Positions 9,118-17,344 of a stretch of 64,000 nt of DNA are shown piece after piece. The notes under the pieces are model-generated. The model saw only the letters and a program-made list of their open reading frames with translations, had not been told where the DNA came from and did no database searches. The stretch is taken from positions 1 to 64,000 of the forward strand of contig NZ_NPEV01000008.1 of the NCBI RefSeq assembly GCF_003258835.1. Direction: 5' to 3'. This DNA is from Rhodobium orientis. GTDB lineage: Bacteria > Pseudomonadota > Alphaproteobacteria > Rhizobiales > Rhodobiaceae. The translations under genes and the position numbers were made by a program. Positions within the stretch are counted from its first letter, which is position 1, and the number at the start of each line of letters is the position of its first letter.

Positions 9118-9216
9118 GTGCGCCATGGGGAAGGCTGGGGGATTGCGCGCCGACCGGCTGCCGAAAGGCGCCGGCGGGGCGGGGCAGGGAACGGCGGTCG
9201 GTGCCGCCGGTCGCCG

Positions 9217-9786
9217 CTATTCGAGAAAACTGGACCGGGTCGCAGGCACGCGCATGCCGCGCGCTTCGGCTTCGTCCTCGTCGGCGTCGAGGTTGCCGAG
9301 GATGGTGATCAGGTCGAGGCGGAGTTGCTCCTGGCGCGTTGCGGGGATGCCGGCGAGTGCCACTTCGTTGGCCTCCACGGCAAGCGGTTCCAGCACCTCC
9401 TGCAGCTCGCGTCCGCGCTCGGTCAGGAAGGTGCACTGGCGGCGCTTGTTCGGGGCCATCGAGCGGCGTTCGACGAGGCCCAGCTTTTCCAGCTTGCTGA
9501 GCGCCGTGTGGGTGGTCGGCTCGGTCAGGTTGGCGGCGAGGCTGAGGTCGCGCTGGGTCAGTCCCTCCTGCTTCCACAGGATGCGCAGATATATCCAGTG
9601 GCCGAAGGTGATGCCGTGGGTCGCCAGCCGGCGGGCCAGCGAGCGGTTGAACCCGCGGGCGCACAGCCGCACCAGATGGGCGACGCGCTCGTCGTCATAC
9701 GATCTGGCGCGACCCGGAGCCAGGTCGGTGTCTGCGTCCTCTTTCGCCAGGGACGCTTTCCCGGGTTCATCGAAATCTGTCGGCAT
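9217..9786 (-). CDS. MarR family transcriptional regulator
   Basis: This 189-residue protein has a winged helix-turn-helix between roughly residues 60 and 125 (LTQRDLSLAANLTEPTTHTA as recognition region, then the wing RRSMAPNKRRQCTFLT). About 35 residues precede the first dimerisation helix, longer than most MarR proteins, and could reflect a start farther in. MarR proteins usually repress and are released by small aromatic ligands. It is convergent with the decarboxylase gene and divergent from the ThDP-enzyme gene, so it probably controls the cluster, including the twin palindromes at 5.93 kb. The ribosome site before ATG 9786 is weak. Confidence 0.9.
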   Translation of the reverse strand: MPTDFDEPGKASLAKEDADTDLAPGRARSYDDERVAHLVRLCARGFNRSLARRLATHGITFGHWIYLRILWKQEGLTQRDLSLAANLTEPTTHTALSKLEKLGLVERRSMAPNKRRQCTFLTERGRELQEVLEPLAVEANEVALAGIPATRQEQLRLDLITILGNLDADEDEAEARGMRVPATRSSFLE

Positions 9787-9835
9787 TGCTCGCTTGGCGA
9801 CCCCGTGGGGTTAAAAAAACGAAAGTTCTTCCGGT

Positions 9836-9851
9836 GCGTGCAATCGCACGC
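9836..9851. promoter_or_regulatory. inverted repeat in marR/ThDP-enzyme divergent promoter
   Basis: GCGTGC and GCACGC flank AATC, giving a perfect 6-bp dyad in the 159-bp gap between the MarR gene and the rightward ThDP-enzyme gene. It is a candidate autoregulatory operator. Its sequence differs from the AT-rich palindromes at 5.93 kb, so the same protein may not bind both. Confidence 0.4.
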
Positions 9852-9945
9852 GCTCAGTTACGACGCAATGAATCTCACGCACACTCTAGAAGTCCAGCTC
9901 TATTGCAGGCCGAACCGGCCGTGACAAGACTGAAGGGACCTTAAG

Positions 9946-11715
9946 GTGACACATTCCAGAAAAGAAACGCATGCAGAAACCCCTTTGGCATCCGAGATCG
10001 GCTCCTTGTGGGGCAGCGATGCCCTCGCCGCAATGCTGCGCCGGCTGGACGTCGGCTATGTGGCGCTCAATCCGGGGTCCAGCTTTCGCGGCCTGCATGA
10101 CAGCCTCGTCAACTATCTCGGCAATGCCGATCCGAAGATGCTGCTCTGCCTGCACGAGGAGAACGCCGTTGCGCTGGCCCATGGATGGGCCAAGGTCACG
10201 GGCGAGCCGATGGCCGTGGTGCTGCACGCCAATGTCGGCCTCATGCATGCGACGATGGCGATCTACAATGCCTGGTGCGACCGGGTGCCGATGGTCATCC
10301 TCGGGGCGGGCGGTCCAGTCGACGCCGATCTGCGCCGTCCGTGGATCGACTGGATCCATACCTCGCGCGACCAGGCGGCCATCATCCGTCCCTATGTCAA
10401 ATGGGACGACCAGCCGGCCAGCCTCAATGCTTCCTTGCGCGCCATGGCGCAGGCGAGCGTCGTCACCAAGACCGCACCCCAGGCCCCGACCTATGTGTGC
10501 TTCGACGTCACCGTCCAGGAGACGCGGCTCGACGACCTGCCGGAGCTGCCGGACCCGGCGGCTTTCGCCGTCCCCGATGCGCCGCTCCCGGCGCCGGGCC
10601 AGATCGACGACCTCAAGCAGCGCTTGGAAGGGGCAAAAAATCCGGTCTTCATGATGGGCCGGATGTCCCGATCGGAGGCCGACTGGGCGGCGCGGGTCGC
10701 GCTTGCGGAGCGTTTCGGGGCGAAGGTGCTGACGGACATCAAGACCGGCGCGGTGTTCCCGACCGACCATCCGCTTCATGTCGGCCCGCCGTCGTTCTTC
10801 CTTTCCGGGCCGCAGGCGGAGGCCCTGCGCGCCGCCGACCTCATCGTCGCTTTCGACTGGGTCGACGTTGCCGGGGCGATCAAGCAGGCCGGCGCCGAAG
10901 CGCCTGTCGTCAACGTGTCCATCGACCATCACCTGGCCAATGGCTGGTCGTTCGACCATACCGGGCCGATCGGCGCGGTGCTCCACATCGCCGCCATGCC
11001 GGACGATTGCGTTACCGGTCTGGCAAAGGCGCTGGAGCTTCAGCCCGGACCCGTGCCGGCATCGCTGCCGGCGCTTGCCGCCGTGCCGTTCGAGGCGAGC
11101 ACCGGGCCGATTTCCATGCGTGGCTTTGCGGCGGCCCTCGGCGAAGGCCTCGGCGACGACCTCGTCACCCTGGTGCGCCTGCCGCTTGGCTGGGACGCCT
11201 CGACCTGGCACTTCCGCCATCCGCTCGACTATCTCGGCTATGACGGCGGCGCCGGCATCGGCTCCGGTCCCGGCATGCTGGTCGGCGCCGCGCTCGCCCT
11301 CCAGGGCAGCGAGCGCCTGCCCGTCGCGGTTCTCGGCGACGGCGACACCATGATGGGGATTTCCGCGCTGTGGACCGCGGCGCGCTACCAGATCCCGATG
11401 CTCGCTGTCGTCTGTAACAACCGGTCCTACTTCAACGACGAGGTCCACCAGGAAAAGGTCGCCAAGGCGCGCAACCGCCCCGTCGAGAACAAATGGGTCG
11501 GCCAGGCGATCACCGGTCCGGACCTCGACTTCGCAGCGATGGCACGGGCGCAAGGGCTCGTTGGCATCGGTCCGGTCGCTTCGCCCGACGCCCTTGCCGA
11601 GGCCGTTGCCGAAGGGCTCCGGCTCGTCAAGGAAGGCGCCGCGGTGCTCATCGATGCACGGGTCGAGCCGGCCTATTCGGAGGCGATGGCCAAGGGCATG
11701 ACGACGGACGGCTGA
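9946..11715 (+). CDS. thiamine diphosphate-dependent decarboxylase, benzoylformate decarboxylase-like
   Basis: This 589-residue enzyme has the three-domain ThDP fold. Near the N-terminus are NPGSS (Ser45), the cofactor-activating Glu71 (LHEENAVALA) and His94 (VVLHAN). The C-terminal ThDP motif is GDGDTMMG near residue 464, ending at NN near 492. Several stretches recall Pseudomonas benzoylformate decarboxylase from memory: PYVKWDDQPAS, and ISALWTAARYQIP before the NN. No residue equivalent to that enzyme's second active-site His was found (the region reads VAFDWVD), so the substrate may differ. GTG at 9946 follows AAGGGA by seven bases. Pairing with an aldehyde dehydrogenase suggests 2-oxo acid to aldehyde to acid; the exact acid is unknown. 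Confidence 0.85.
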   Translation: MTHSRKETHAETPLASEIGSLWGSDALAAMLRRLDVGYVALNPGSSFRGLHDSLVNYLGNADPKMLLCLHEENAVALAHGWAKVTGEPMAVVLHANVGLMHATMAIYNAWCDRVPMVILGAGGPVDADLRRPWIDWIHTSRDQAAIIRPYVKWDDQPASLNASLRAMAQASVVTKTAPQAPTYVCFDVTVQETRLDDLPELPDPAAFAVPDAPLPAPGQIDDLKQRLEGAKNPVFMMGRMSRSEADWAARVALAERFGAKVLTDIKTGAVFPTDHPLHVGPPSFFLSGPQAEALRAADLIVAFDWVDVAGAIKQAGAEAPVVNVSIDHHLANGWSFDHTGPIGAVLHIAAMPDDCVTGLAKALELQPGPVPASLPALAAVPFEASTGPISMRGFAAALGEGLGDDLVTLVRLPLGWDASTWHFRHPLDYLGYDGGAGIGSGPGMLVGAALALQGSERLPVAVLGDGDTMMGISALWTAARYQIPMLAVVCNNRSYFNDEVHQEKVAKARNRPVENKWVGQAITGPDLDFAAMARAQGLVGIGPVASPDALAEAVAEGLRLVKEGAAVLIDARVEPAYSEAMAKGMTTDG

Positions 11716-11737
11716 GTGAGAGCGAGGCGGTATCGCC

Positions 11738-12643
11738 TCAGGCGACCGAGCCGCGCTCGGCGAGGAAGTTCAACAACGCCCGGACGCGCGCCGGGAGCGG
11801 TCCGCCCTGGCCGGTATAGACGGCGTGGAAGGCCTCCCGGTCGTCCGCGGCGAGGTCTTCAAGGACCGGTTTCAGCCGCCCGGCCGCGATGTCGTCCCGC
11901 ACCGTGAAGGCGGCAAGGCGGGCGAGGCCGAGCCCCTGCAACGCCAGCCGGCGCATGGTCTCGCCGTCGCTTGCCTGGATGGAAACGGCGGGCGAGGCGT
12001 GGACGGTTTCTCCGTCGCGCAAGAACCGCCACCCCTCGATCTCGCGTGGATAGCCGAAGCCGATCCGGCGGTGCCGGTCGAGGTCGGCGATGTCGCGCGG
12101 CGTGCCGACCCGGTGCAGGTAATCCGGGGAGGCGACGATCCACATCGGCGTCTCGCCGAGCTTGCGGGCGACGAGGCGGGAATCCTTCAGCGGCCCGGCC
12201 CGCACCACGACGTCGGTGCGTTCCGCCAGCAGGTCGATCACCGTGTCGGTCAACACGAGGTCGAGCAGGATCTGCGGATATTGCTCGACGAACGCCGGCA
12301 GGATCGGCTCCAGCACATGGACGGCGTAGGACGCGCTGGTGTTCAGCCTTATGCGGCCGACCGGCTGTTCGCCGCGGCGGGCCTGGCGTTCCGCCTCGTC
12401 CATGTCGGCAAGGATCGCCGCCGCGCGCTCGTAGAATGCGCAGCCTTCGGCGGTCAGGTCGAGGCGGCGGGTGGAGCGGTTGAAGAGCCGCGCGCCGAGA
12501 CGGGCTTCCAGCCGGGACACCAGCTTGCTGACCGCCGACTGGGAGAGGCCCAGTTGCCGCGCCGCATGGGAAAACCCGCCCCGCTCCACGACCTGGACGA
12601 AGACCTCCATCTCACCGCTGCGGTTCGTGCCGGTGCGCGACAT
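11738..12643 (-). CDS. LysR family transcriptional regulator
   Basis: This 301-residue regulator has an N-terminal winged helix (residues 10-70, GGFSHAARQLGLSQSAVSKL) and a C-terminal periplasmic-binding-protein-like effector domain (residues 95-300). It is divergent from an MFS efflux gene and aldo/keto reductase gene, the usual layout for a LysR controlling its neighbour. Its 3' end faces the ThDP-enzyme gene, which stops 22 bp away. The 101-bp divergent promoter contains a T-N11-A box. Confidence 0.93.
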   Translation of the reverse strand: MSRTGTNRSGEMEVFVQVVERGGFSHAARQLGLSQSAVSKLVSRLEARLGARLFNRSTRRLDLTAEGCAFYERAAAILADMDEAERQARRGEQPVGRIRLNTSASYAVHVLEPILPAFVEQYPQILLDLVLTDTVIDLLAERTDVVVRAGPLKDSRLVARKLGETPMWIVASPDYLHRVGTPRDIADLDRHRRIGFGYPREIEGWRFLRDGETVHASPAVSIQASDGETMRRLALQGLGLARLAAFTVRDDIAAGRLKPVLEDLAADDREAFHAVYTGQGGPLPARVRALLNFLAERGSVA

Positions 12644-12681
12644 ATGACGTCAATTCACTTCTGATATTCCAACAGGCCCGA

Positions 12682-12694
12682 TTATTCATGATTA
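12682..12694. promoter_or_regulatory. LysR-type T-N11-A box
   Basis: TTATTCATGATTA fits the LTTR consensus T-N11-A and is centred on the palindrome TCATGA. It lies midway between the divergent lysR and MFS genes. A further palindrome, TGACGTCA, is at 12646-12653 against the lysR start. Confidence 0.5.
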
Positions 12695-12744
12695 GGGCGC
12701 GGTTTAGGGTCTGTCCATCGAAATCCTGATGGACCGGACCTTTC

Positions 12745-13932
12745 ATGCCCCTTGCCCTTTATGCGCTGGCGGCCGGTGCCTTCGGCATCGGCGTCACCGA
12801 ATTCGTCATCATGGGCCTCCTGCTTGAGGTCAGCCGCGACCTCGGCGTCTCGCTCGCTGCCGCCGGCCTGCTCATTTCCGGCTATGCGCTCGGGGTCGCC
12901 GTCGGCGCGCCGATCCTGACCATTCTCACCGCAAGCTGGAACCGCAAGCACGTGCTGGTCGGGCTGATGGTCATCTTCATTGCCGGCAATGCGGCCTGCG
13001 CCCTGGCGCCGACCTATGGCCTGCTGATGGCCGCACGGGTTCTGACGGCGCTCACCCATGGCACCTATTTCGGCGTCGGCTCCGTGTTTGCCGGCGGCCT
13101 CGTCGGCAGGGACCGGCAGGCTTCGGCGATCGCGATCATGTTCACCGGGCTGACGCTGGCGAACATTCTGGGCGTGCCCGCCGGCACCTGGCTCGGCCAG
13201 CAATTCGGCTGGCGCATGACCTTCTGGGCGGTGACGGCGGTCGGCATAGCCGCGCTCGCCATCCTCGTCGTCCTCGTCCCGTCGGACCGCTCGAAGCCGG
13301 TGCCGTCGAACTGGCGGAGCGACCTGAGGGCGGTGTCCCGGCCGCCGGTCTTGCTCGGCTTCGTGACGACGGTTCTCGGCTTTGCCGGCGTCTTTGCGCT
13401 CTTCACCTATATCGCGCCGCTCTTGACCGAGGTCAGCGGCTTTGCCGACAGCGCCGTCTCGCCGATCCTCCTGGTCTTCGGCGGCGGCCTCGTCGCCGGC
13501 AACCTCCTTGGCGGCCGGCTGGCGGATCGCCGCCTGAAAACCGCGGTCATCGGCAGCATGGCGGTGCTCGGGGTGGTGCTGGCGGCGATGACCGTCGGGT
13601 TTCACGACCGGGTCGCGGCGGTCGCGCTGACGGGTCTCCTCGGCGCTGCGGGCTTTGCCACCGTGCCGCCACTGCAGGCATGGGTGCTGTCGAAGGCCAG
13701 CGGGGCAGGAGCGAGCCTTGCCTCCAGCCTCAACATTGCGGCGTTCAATCTCGGCAATGCGCTTGGCGCCTGGGCGGGCGGCGTCGTGATTTCTGACGGT
13801 CCCGGGCTCACCGCCTTGCCGCTTGCCGCGGCAGTCTTTCCCTTACTCGCCATTGTCGTCGCGCTTGCCGCGATGGGCCTGGAGCGCCGGCGGCCCGTTT
13901 GTCAGCAACCCATCCAATCCTCCGCATCCTAG
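12745..13932 (+). CDS. MFS transporter, DHA1-type efflux permease (AraJ/NepI-like)
   Basis: This 395-residue inner-membrane protein has about 12 hydrophobic helices and starts MPLALYALAAGAFGIGVTEF, the typical opening of the AraJ/NepI/PbuE group of drug, nucleoside or sugar efflux permeases. The motif LISGYALGVAVGAPI corresponds to helix 2 and the following loop. It is divergent from the LysR gene and is followed after 17 bp by an aldo/keto reductase gene on the same strand, so the two are probably co-transcribed. The exported compound cannot be read from sequence. Confidence 0.9.
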   Translation: MPLALYALAAGAFGIGVTEFVIMGLLLEVSRDLGVSLAAAGLLISGYALGVAVGAPILTILTASWNRKHVLVGLMVIFIAGNAACALAPTYGLLMAARVLTALTHGTYFGVGSVFAGGLVGRDRQASAIAIMFTGLTLANILGVPAGTWLGQQFGWRMTFWAVTAVGIAALAILVVLVPSDRSKPVPSNWRSDLRAVSRPPVLLGFVTTVLGFAGVFALFTYIAPLLTEVSGFADSAVSPILLVFGGGLVAGNLLGGRLADRRLKTAVIGSMAVLGVVLAAMTVGFHDRVAAVALTGLLGAAGFATVPPLQAWVLSKASGAGASLASSLNIAAFNLGNALGAWAGGVVISDGPGLTALPLAAAVFPLLAIVVALAAMGLERRRPVCQQPIQSSAS

Positions 13933-13949
13933 ATAAGGAGATCAGCATC

Positions 13950-14984
13950 ATGGAATACCGCCACCTCGGAAAATCCGGCCTCAAGGTTCCCGCGCTCAGC
14001 TTCGGGGCCGGCACCTTCGGCGGCTCGGGACCCCTGTTCAGCCATTGGGGCACGTCGGACGTCGCCGAGGCGCGGCGGCTCGTCGACATCTGCCTGGACG
14101 CCGGCATCACCCTGTTCGATACCGCCGACGTCTATTCGAACGGCGCCTCGGAAGAGGTGCTCGGCGAAGCCATCAAGGGCCGGCGCGACGAGCTGTTGCT
14201 CTCCACCAAGATGAGCCTTCCGCTCGGCGACGGGCCGAACGAGGCCGGCTCGTCGCGGTACCGCCTGATCGCGGGCGTCGACGCCGCGCTCAAGCGTCTC
14301 GGCACGGACCGTATCGACATCTTCCAGCTCCATGCCTTCGATGCTTTCACGCCGGTGGAAGAGGTGCTGTCGACCCTCGACCGGCTCGTGCGCGAGGGCA
14401 AGATCCGCTATGTGGGCGTTTCCAACTTTTCCGGCTGGCAGATCATGAAGTCGCTCGCCGTGGCGGAAAAATACGGCTGGCCGCGCTATGTCGCCAACCA
14501 GGTCTACTATTCCCTCGTCGGCCGCGACTATGAGTGGGATCTGATGCCCCTCGGGGCGGATCAGGGGCTCGGCGCCATGGTCTGGAGCCCGCTCGGCTGG
14601 GGGCGCCTGACCGGCAGGATCCGCCGCGGAAGTCCGATCCCGCAAGGCAGCCGCCTGCACGAGACCGCAAGCTTCGGGCCGCCGGTACCGGACGAGCATC
14701 TCTACACCGTCGTCGATGCGCTCGACGGGCTCGCGGAGGAAACCGGCCGGACCGTGCCGCAGATCGCGCTCAACTGGCTGCTGCAGCGGCCGACCGTTTC
14801 CTCCGTCATCATCGGCGCGCGCAATGAGATGCAGCTCCGCGACAATCTGGGTGCCGTCGGCTGGGCGCTGACGGGCGACCAGATCGCCCGGCTCGATGCG
14901 GCAAGCGCGGTCACCGCGCCGTACCCGCATTTCCCGTACCGGCGCCAGGAGGGCTTCGCGCGGCTCGACCCGCCGATGCTGTGA
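13950..14984 (+). CDS. aldo/keto reductase
   Basis: This 344-residue protein is an NADPH-dependent (beta/alpha)8 carbonyl reductase. The catalytic tetrad region is visible: Asp and Tyr in FDTADVYSNG, Lys in LLSTKM and His in QLHAFD. The N-terminus MEYRHLGKSGLKVPAL and the cofactor-binding end VIIGARNEMQLRDNL are typical of the YajO/Tas-like group. ATG at 13950 follows AAGGAG and is preferred over an in-frame start inside the MFS gene. Likely role is detoxification of aldehydes or ketones, with the efflux pump as partner; that role is inferred. Confidence 0.93.
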   Translation: MEYRHLGKSGLKVPALSFGAGTFGGSGPLFSHWGTSDVAEARRLVDICLDAGITLFDTADVYSNGASEEVLGEAIKGRRDELLLSTKMSLPLGDGPNEAGSSRYRLIAGVDAALKRLGTDRIDIFQLHAFDAFTPVEEVLSTLDRLVREGKIRYVGVSNFSGWQIMKSLAVAEKYGWPRYVANQVYYSLVGRDYEWDLMPLGADQGLGAMVWSPLGWGRLTGRIRRGSPIPQGSRLHETASFGPPVPDEHLYTVVDALDGLAEETGRTVPQIALNWLLQRPTVSSVIIGARNEMQLRDNLGAVGWALTGDQIARLDAASAVTAPYPHFPYRRQEGFARLDPPML

Positions 14985-15050
14985 CGACGGCTGTCGTATG
15001 ACTGCTTCCGGCATATGACGGGAACTTCCCCGCCGGGTCGGCGCGCGTCT

Positions 15051-15530
15051 TCAGGACAGAGGCGGGGCGAAACGCAGGCCGCGCGCGATGCGGTTCCAGG
15101 CGTTGATGGTGCCGATGGTGATCGTCAGAAGCACGGCCTCCCGATCGTCGAAGTGGTCGTGCAAGCCCGCGGTGTCGGCGTCGCACGCTTCCTCGCCATG
15201 GAGGCGCGTGAGCCGTTCCGCCCATTGGAACGCGGCCCGTTCGCGGGGTGAAAAGACGCCGGCGTCGCGCCAGGCGGACACCAGGTCCAGCTTGACCTCA
15301 TCGACGGCCAGCTTGCGCGCGATGTTCAGGTGGAGCTGGACGCAGAACGCACAGCCGTTCATTTGCGAGACCCGGAGTTTGACGAGTTCGGTCAGGTCTT
15401 TTTCCAGCCCGCCATCGTCGACGGTCTTGCCGAGTGCGATCAGCGCGTCATGGGCCGTCGTCTGGGACCTCCTGAAAGCGTCATAGGTCATTGCGGTCGG
15501 ATCGCGCGTCATCGGCTGGCCATTTCCCAT
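15051..15530 (-). CDS. carboxymuconolactone decarboxylase/AhpD family protein
   Basis: This protein of about 159 residues is small and helical with the AhpD-type redox motif Cys-x-x-Cys-x3-His (GCAFCVQLH), followed by the family end TIGTINAWNRIA. AhpD-like proteins act in peroxide or thiol redox chemistry. The alternative start ATG at 15512 (MTRDPTAM) has a slightly better GGGAAA ribosome site. It is divergent from a MarR gene 49 bp away, so it is probably controlled by that regulator; MarR-AhpD pairs often answer organic peroxides or quinones. Confidence 0.9.
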   Translation of the reverse strand: MGNGQPMTRDPTAMTYDAFRRSQTTAHDALIALGKTVDDGGLEKDLTELVKLRVSQMNGCAFCVQLHLNIARKLAVDEVKLDLVSAWRDAGVFSPRERAAFQWAERLTRLHGEEACDADTAGLHDHFDDREAVLLTITIGTINAWNRIARGLRFAPPLS

Positions 15531-15560
15531 TCGAGGCTATAATATAAGAGCACGAATAAC

Positions 15561-15578
15561 ATATCAGAGCTTTGATAT
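15561..15578. promoter_or_regulatory. 18-bp MarR-type operator dyad
   Basis: ATATCAGAGCTTTGATAT is palindromic at 16 of 18 positions and lies immediately before the MarR start codon, inside the 49-bp gap to the divergent AhpD-like gene. Its position would let one bound dimer shut both promoters. Confidence 0.65.
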
Positions 15579-15579
15579 T

Positions 15580-16062
15580 ATGCGCAAGACCGATCCCCCC
15601 ATCGATGGACCCGTTCCGGCTCCCGGGGAGGGGAGACGCGGCGAAACCGGCTATATCGGCTACCTGTTGCGCCAGGCGGCGCATGCCTATCAGACCCATC
15701 TGTCCCGCGTGCTGGGCGATCTCGAGGTGACGCCGCCGCAGTTTTCGGTGATGACGATGATTGCCGCCTATCCCGGTCTTTCCAACGCCGATATTGCCAG
15801 ATTGACCTTCCTGACGCCGCAGACGGTCAGCGTGATCATCGGCAATCTGGTGAAAGCGGAGATCGTTACCCGGCGTCCCCATGCCGTCCACGGGCGCATT
15901 CAGCAGCTCGTTCTGACCGACAGTGGGCGAACGCTCCTGACGGCCGCGAAACGGCGCGTGAACGCCGTTGAGAAAGAGCTGACGGACGGCGTCGGCGCCG
16001 ACGAGGAGCAGAGGCTGAGGCAATGGCTCGCCAGCATTTCCTCACGGCTGAGCGATGGCTGA
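15580..16062 (+). CDS. MarR family transcriptional regulator
   Basis: This 160-residue regulator has the MarR winged helix (about residues 50-115): recognition region LSNADIARLTFLTPQTVSVI and wing RRPHAVHGRIQQLVLT. It has no cysteine, so direct thiol sensing of the OhrR kind is unlikely; ligand binding is more plausible. It is divergent from the AhpD-like gene and probably represses both through the adjacent dyad. It is followed by a convergent hydrolase gene. Confidence 0.92.
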   Translation: MRKTDPPIDGPVPAPGEGRRGETGYIGYLLRQAAHAYQTHLSRVLGDLEVTPPQFSVMTMIAAYPGLSNADIARLTFLTPQTVSVIIGNLVKAEIVTRRPHAVHGRIQQLVLTDSGRTLLTAAKRRVNAVEKELTDGVGADEEQRLRQWLASISSRLSDG

Positions 16063-16089
16063 GCGGGCATCCGACGTCGCCGCAAGGCC

Positions 16090-16884
16090 TTATGGCTGGC
16101 GGAGCAAGAAGTCCTCGACCAGATCGGCGAGGCCGTCCGGCCGTTCCATTGGTGCGAGGTGGCCCGTCGGCAGTTCGGCATATCGGGCGCCGGCAATGGC
16201 ACCCGCCAGCGCGCGGGAATGGGCGATGGGGACCATCTGGTCGTGGGTACAGCCGACGACCAGGGTGGGCGCGGCGATCCGGCGAACGCTGTCCGAGACG
16301 TCTATCGACAGATCGAGGTCGACCTGACGTGCCATGCCGGGCCAGTCCGTGCCGGAAAGCGTTTCGGCGACGGCTTCGGCAAGCGCATCTTCGGGCCAGG
16401 CGGCGAGGGCGTCCGGGCTGAACCCGGTCATCACGGCAAGCCGCGCCATCGCCTCGCGGTCTGTGGCGATCAGGTGGCGCCAGAGGCCGAACTGCAGCCT
16501 TGAACGGCTGTCCGCCGCGCTCTGGAACCCGGCCAGGAGGACGAGCGAGTCGACACGATCAGGGAACTCGCCGGCGATCCTTGCGGCGATGGCCGCGCCG
16601 AGCGAAAAGCCCATGAGGTGAAACCGCTCCGCACCGGCCGCATCGGCCACCGCAAGAATCTGGCCTGCCACGCCCTCGGCCGACAGGGCGCCGCCGCCGT
16701 CGGTCGTCGCGCCCGAGCCGGAATAGTCCGGCCGGATCACCGTCCAGTGGCGGGCAAAGCGCTCGACGAGCGCACCCCAATTGGTCTCGGCATTGCCGCC
16801 GGTGCCATGCACCAGGATCAGCGGCGGACCATTGCCGTCGATCTTGTACGAGACCCGGGCGTCTTCAAAGGTAACGAACGGCAT
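16090..16884 (-). CDS. alpha/beta hydrolase
   Basis: This 264-residue cytoplasmic hydrolase has the nucleophile elbow GFSLGAA (Ser near 96), an acid in THDQMVP and the catalytic His in TGHLAP near the C-terminus. The oxyanion region is HGTGGN. ATG at 16884 sits behind GGAG; a longer reading would cross the divergent MerR promoter and is rejected. Overall pattern is that of 3-oxoadipate enol-lactonase or haloperoxidase-like esterases, but no specific substrate is supported. The gene is divergent from a MerR regulator whose promoter architecture is visible. Confidence 0.9.
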   Translation of the reverse strand: MPFVTFEDARVSYKIDGNGPPLILVHGTGGNAETNWGALVERFARHWTVIRPDYSGSGATTDGGGALSAEGVAGQILAVADAAGAERFHLMGFSLGAAIAARIAGEFPDRVDSLVLLAGFQSAADSRSRLQFGLWRHLIATDREAMARLAVMTGFSPDALAAWPEDALAEAVAETLSGTDWPGMARQVDLDLSIDVSDSVRRIAAPTLVVGCTHDQMVPIAHSRALAGAIAGARYAELPTGHLAPMERPDGLADLVEDFLLRQP

Positions 16885-16919
16885 TCTTGCATCTCCTTGC
16901 TTGCACTGTTCTGCCGGCA

Positions 16920-16950
16920 GGCTAAGGTCTGACAGCGATGTCAGGGTCAA
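16920..16950 (-). promoter_or_regulatory. MerR-type promoter with 19-bp spacer and central dyad
   Basis: Reading toward the hydrolase: -35 TTGACC (16950-16945), a 19-bp spacer, and -10 TTAGCC (16925-16920). The spacer contains the perfect dyad CTGACA-N4-TGTCAG (16929-16944). An overlong spacer with a dyad inside it is the signature of promoters that MerR proteins activate by untwisting DNA. The -10 is a weak match, as expected for an activator-dependent promoter. Confidence 0.7.
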
Positions 16951-16961
16951 GGGGCAAAAGA

Positions 16962-17318
16962 ATGCAGATCGGAACGCTCTCCGAACGCACCGGCGTCAGC
17001 GTCAGGATGCTGCGCTATTACGAGGCAGAGGGGTTGCTGGCCCCGGCCCGGCGCGCCTCGGGCTATCGGGACTACGGCCCGGAGGACGAGGAGACCGTCC
17101 ACCGGATCCGGATGCTGAACGAGGCCGGTCTGAAGCTCGATCTGATCCGCCGGTTCCTGCCCTGCGTGACCAGCGACCGGCCGGATTTCGACCCGTGTCC
17201 CGACCTCCTGGCGGCGCTGCGCGGCGAGGTTGCGCGGCTCGATGACCGGATCGGGGCGCTGGAGCAGAGCCGCACCGTGATCGGCCGCTATCTGGAAGAG
17301 GTCGAGGCGGGGATCTGA
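16962..17318 (+). CDS. MerR family transcriptional regulator
   Basis: This 118-residue protein begins with the MerR winged helix (MQIGTLSERTGVSVRMLRYY), then RRASGYRDYG, and ends in a long antiparallel coiled-coil dimerisation helix. Two cysteines occur, one in LPCVTS and one in DPCPD, so metal, thiol or electrophile sensing is possible. ATG at 16962 follows AAGGGG. It is divergent from the alpha/beta hydrolase and most likely activates it. Confidence 0.93.
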   Translation: MQIGTLSERTGVSVRMLRYYEAEGLLAPARRASGYRDYGPEDEETVHRIRMLNEAGLKLDLIRRFLPCVTSDRPDFDPCPDLLAALRGEVARLDDRIGALEQSRTVIGRYLEEVEAGI

Positions 17319-17344
17319 CGGTCCGACCGGGCGCCGACAGGCCC

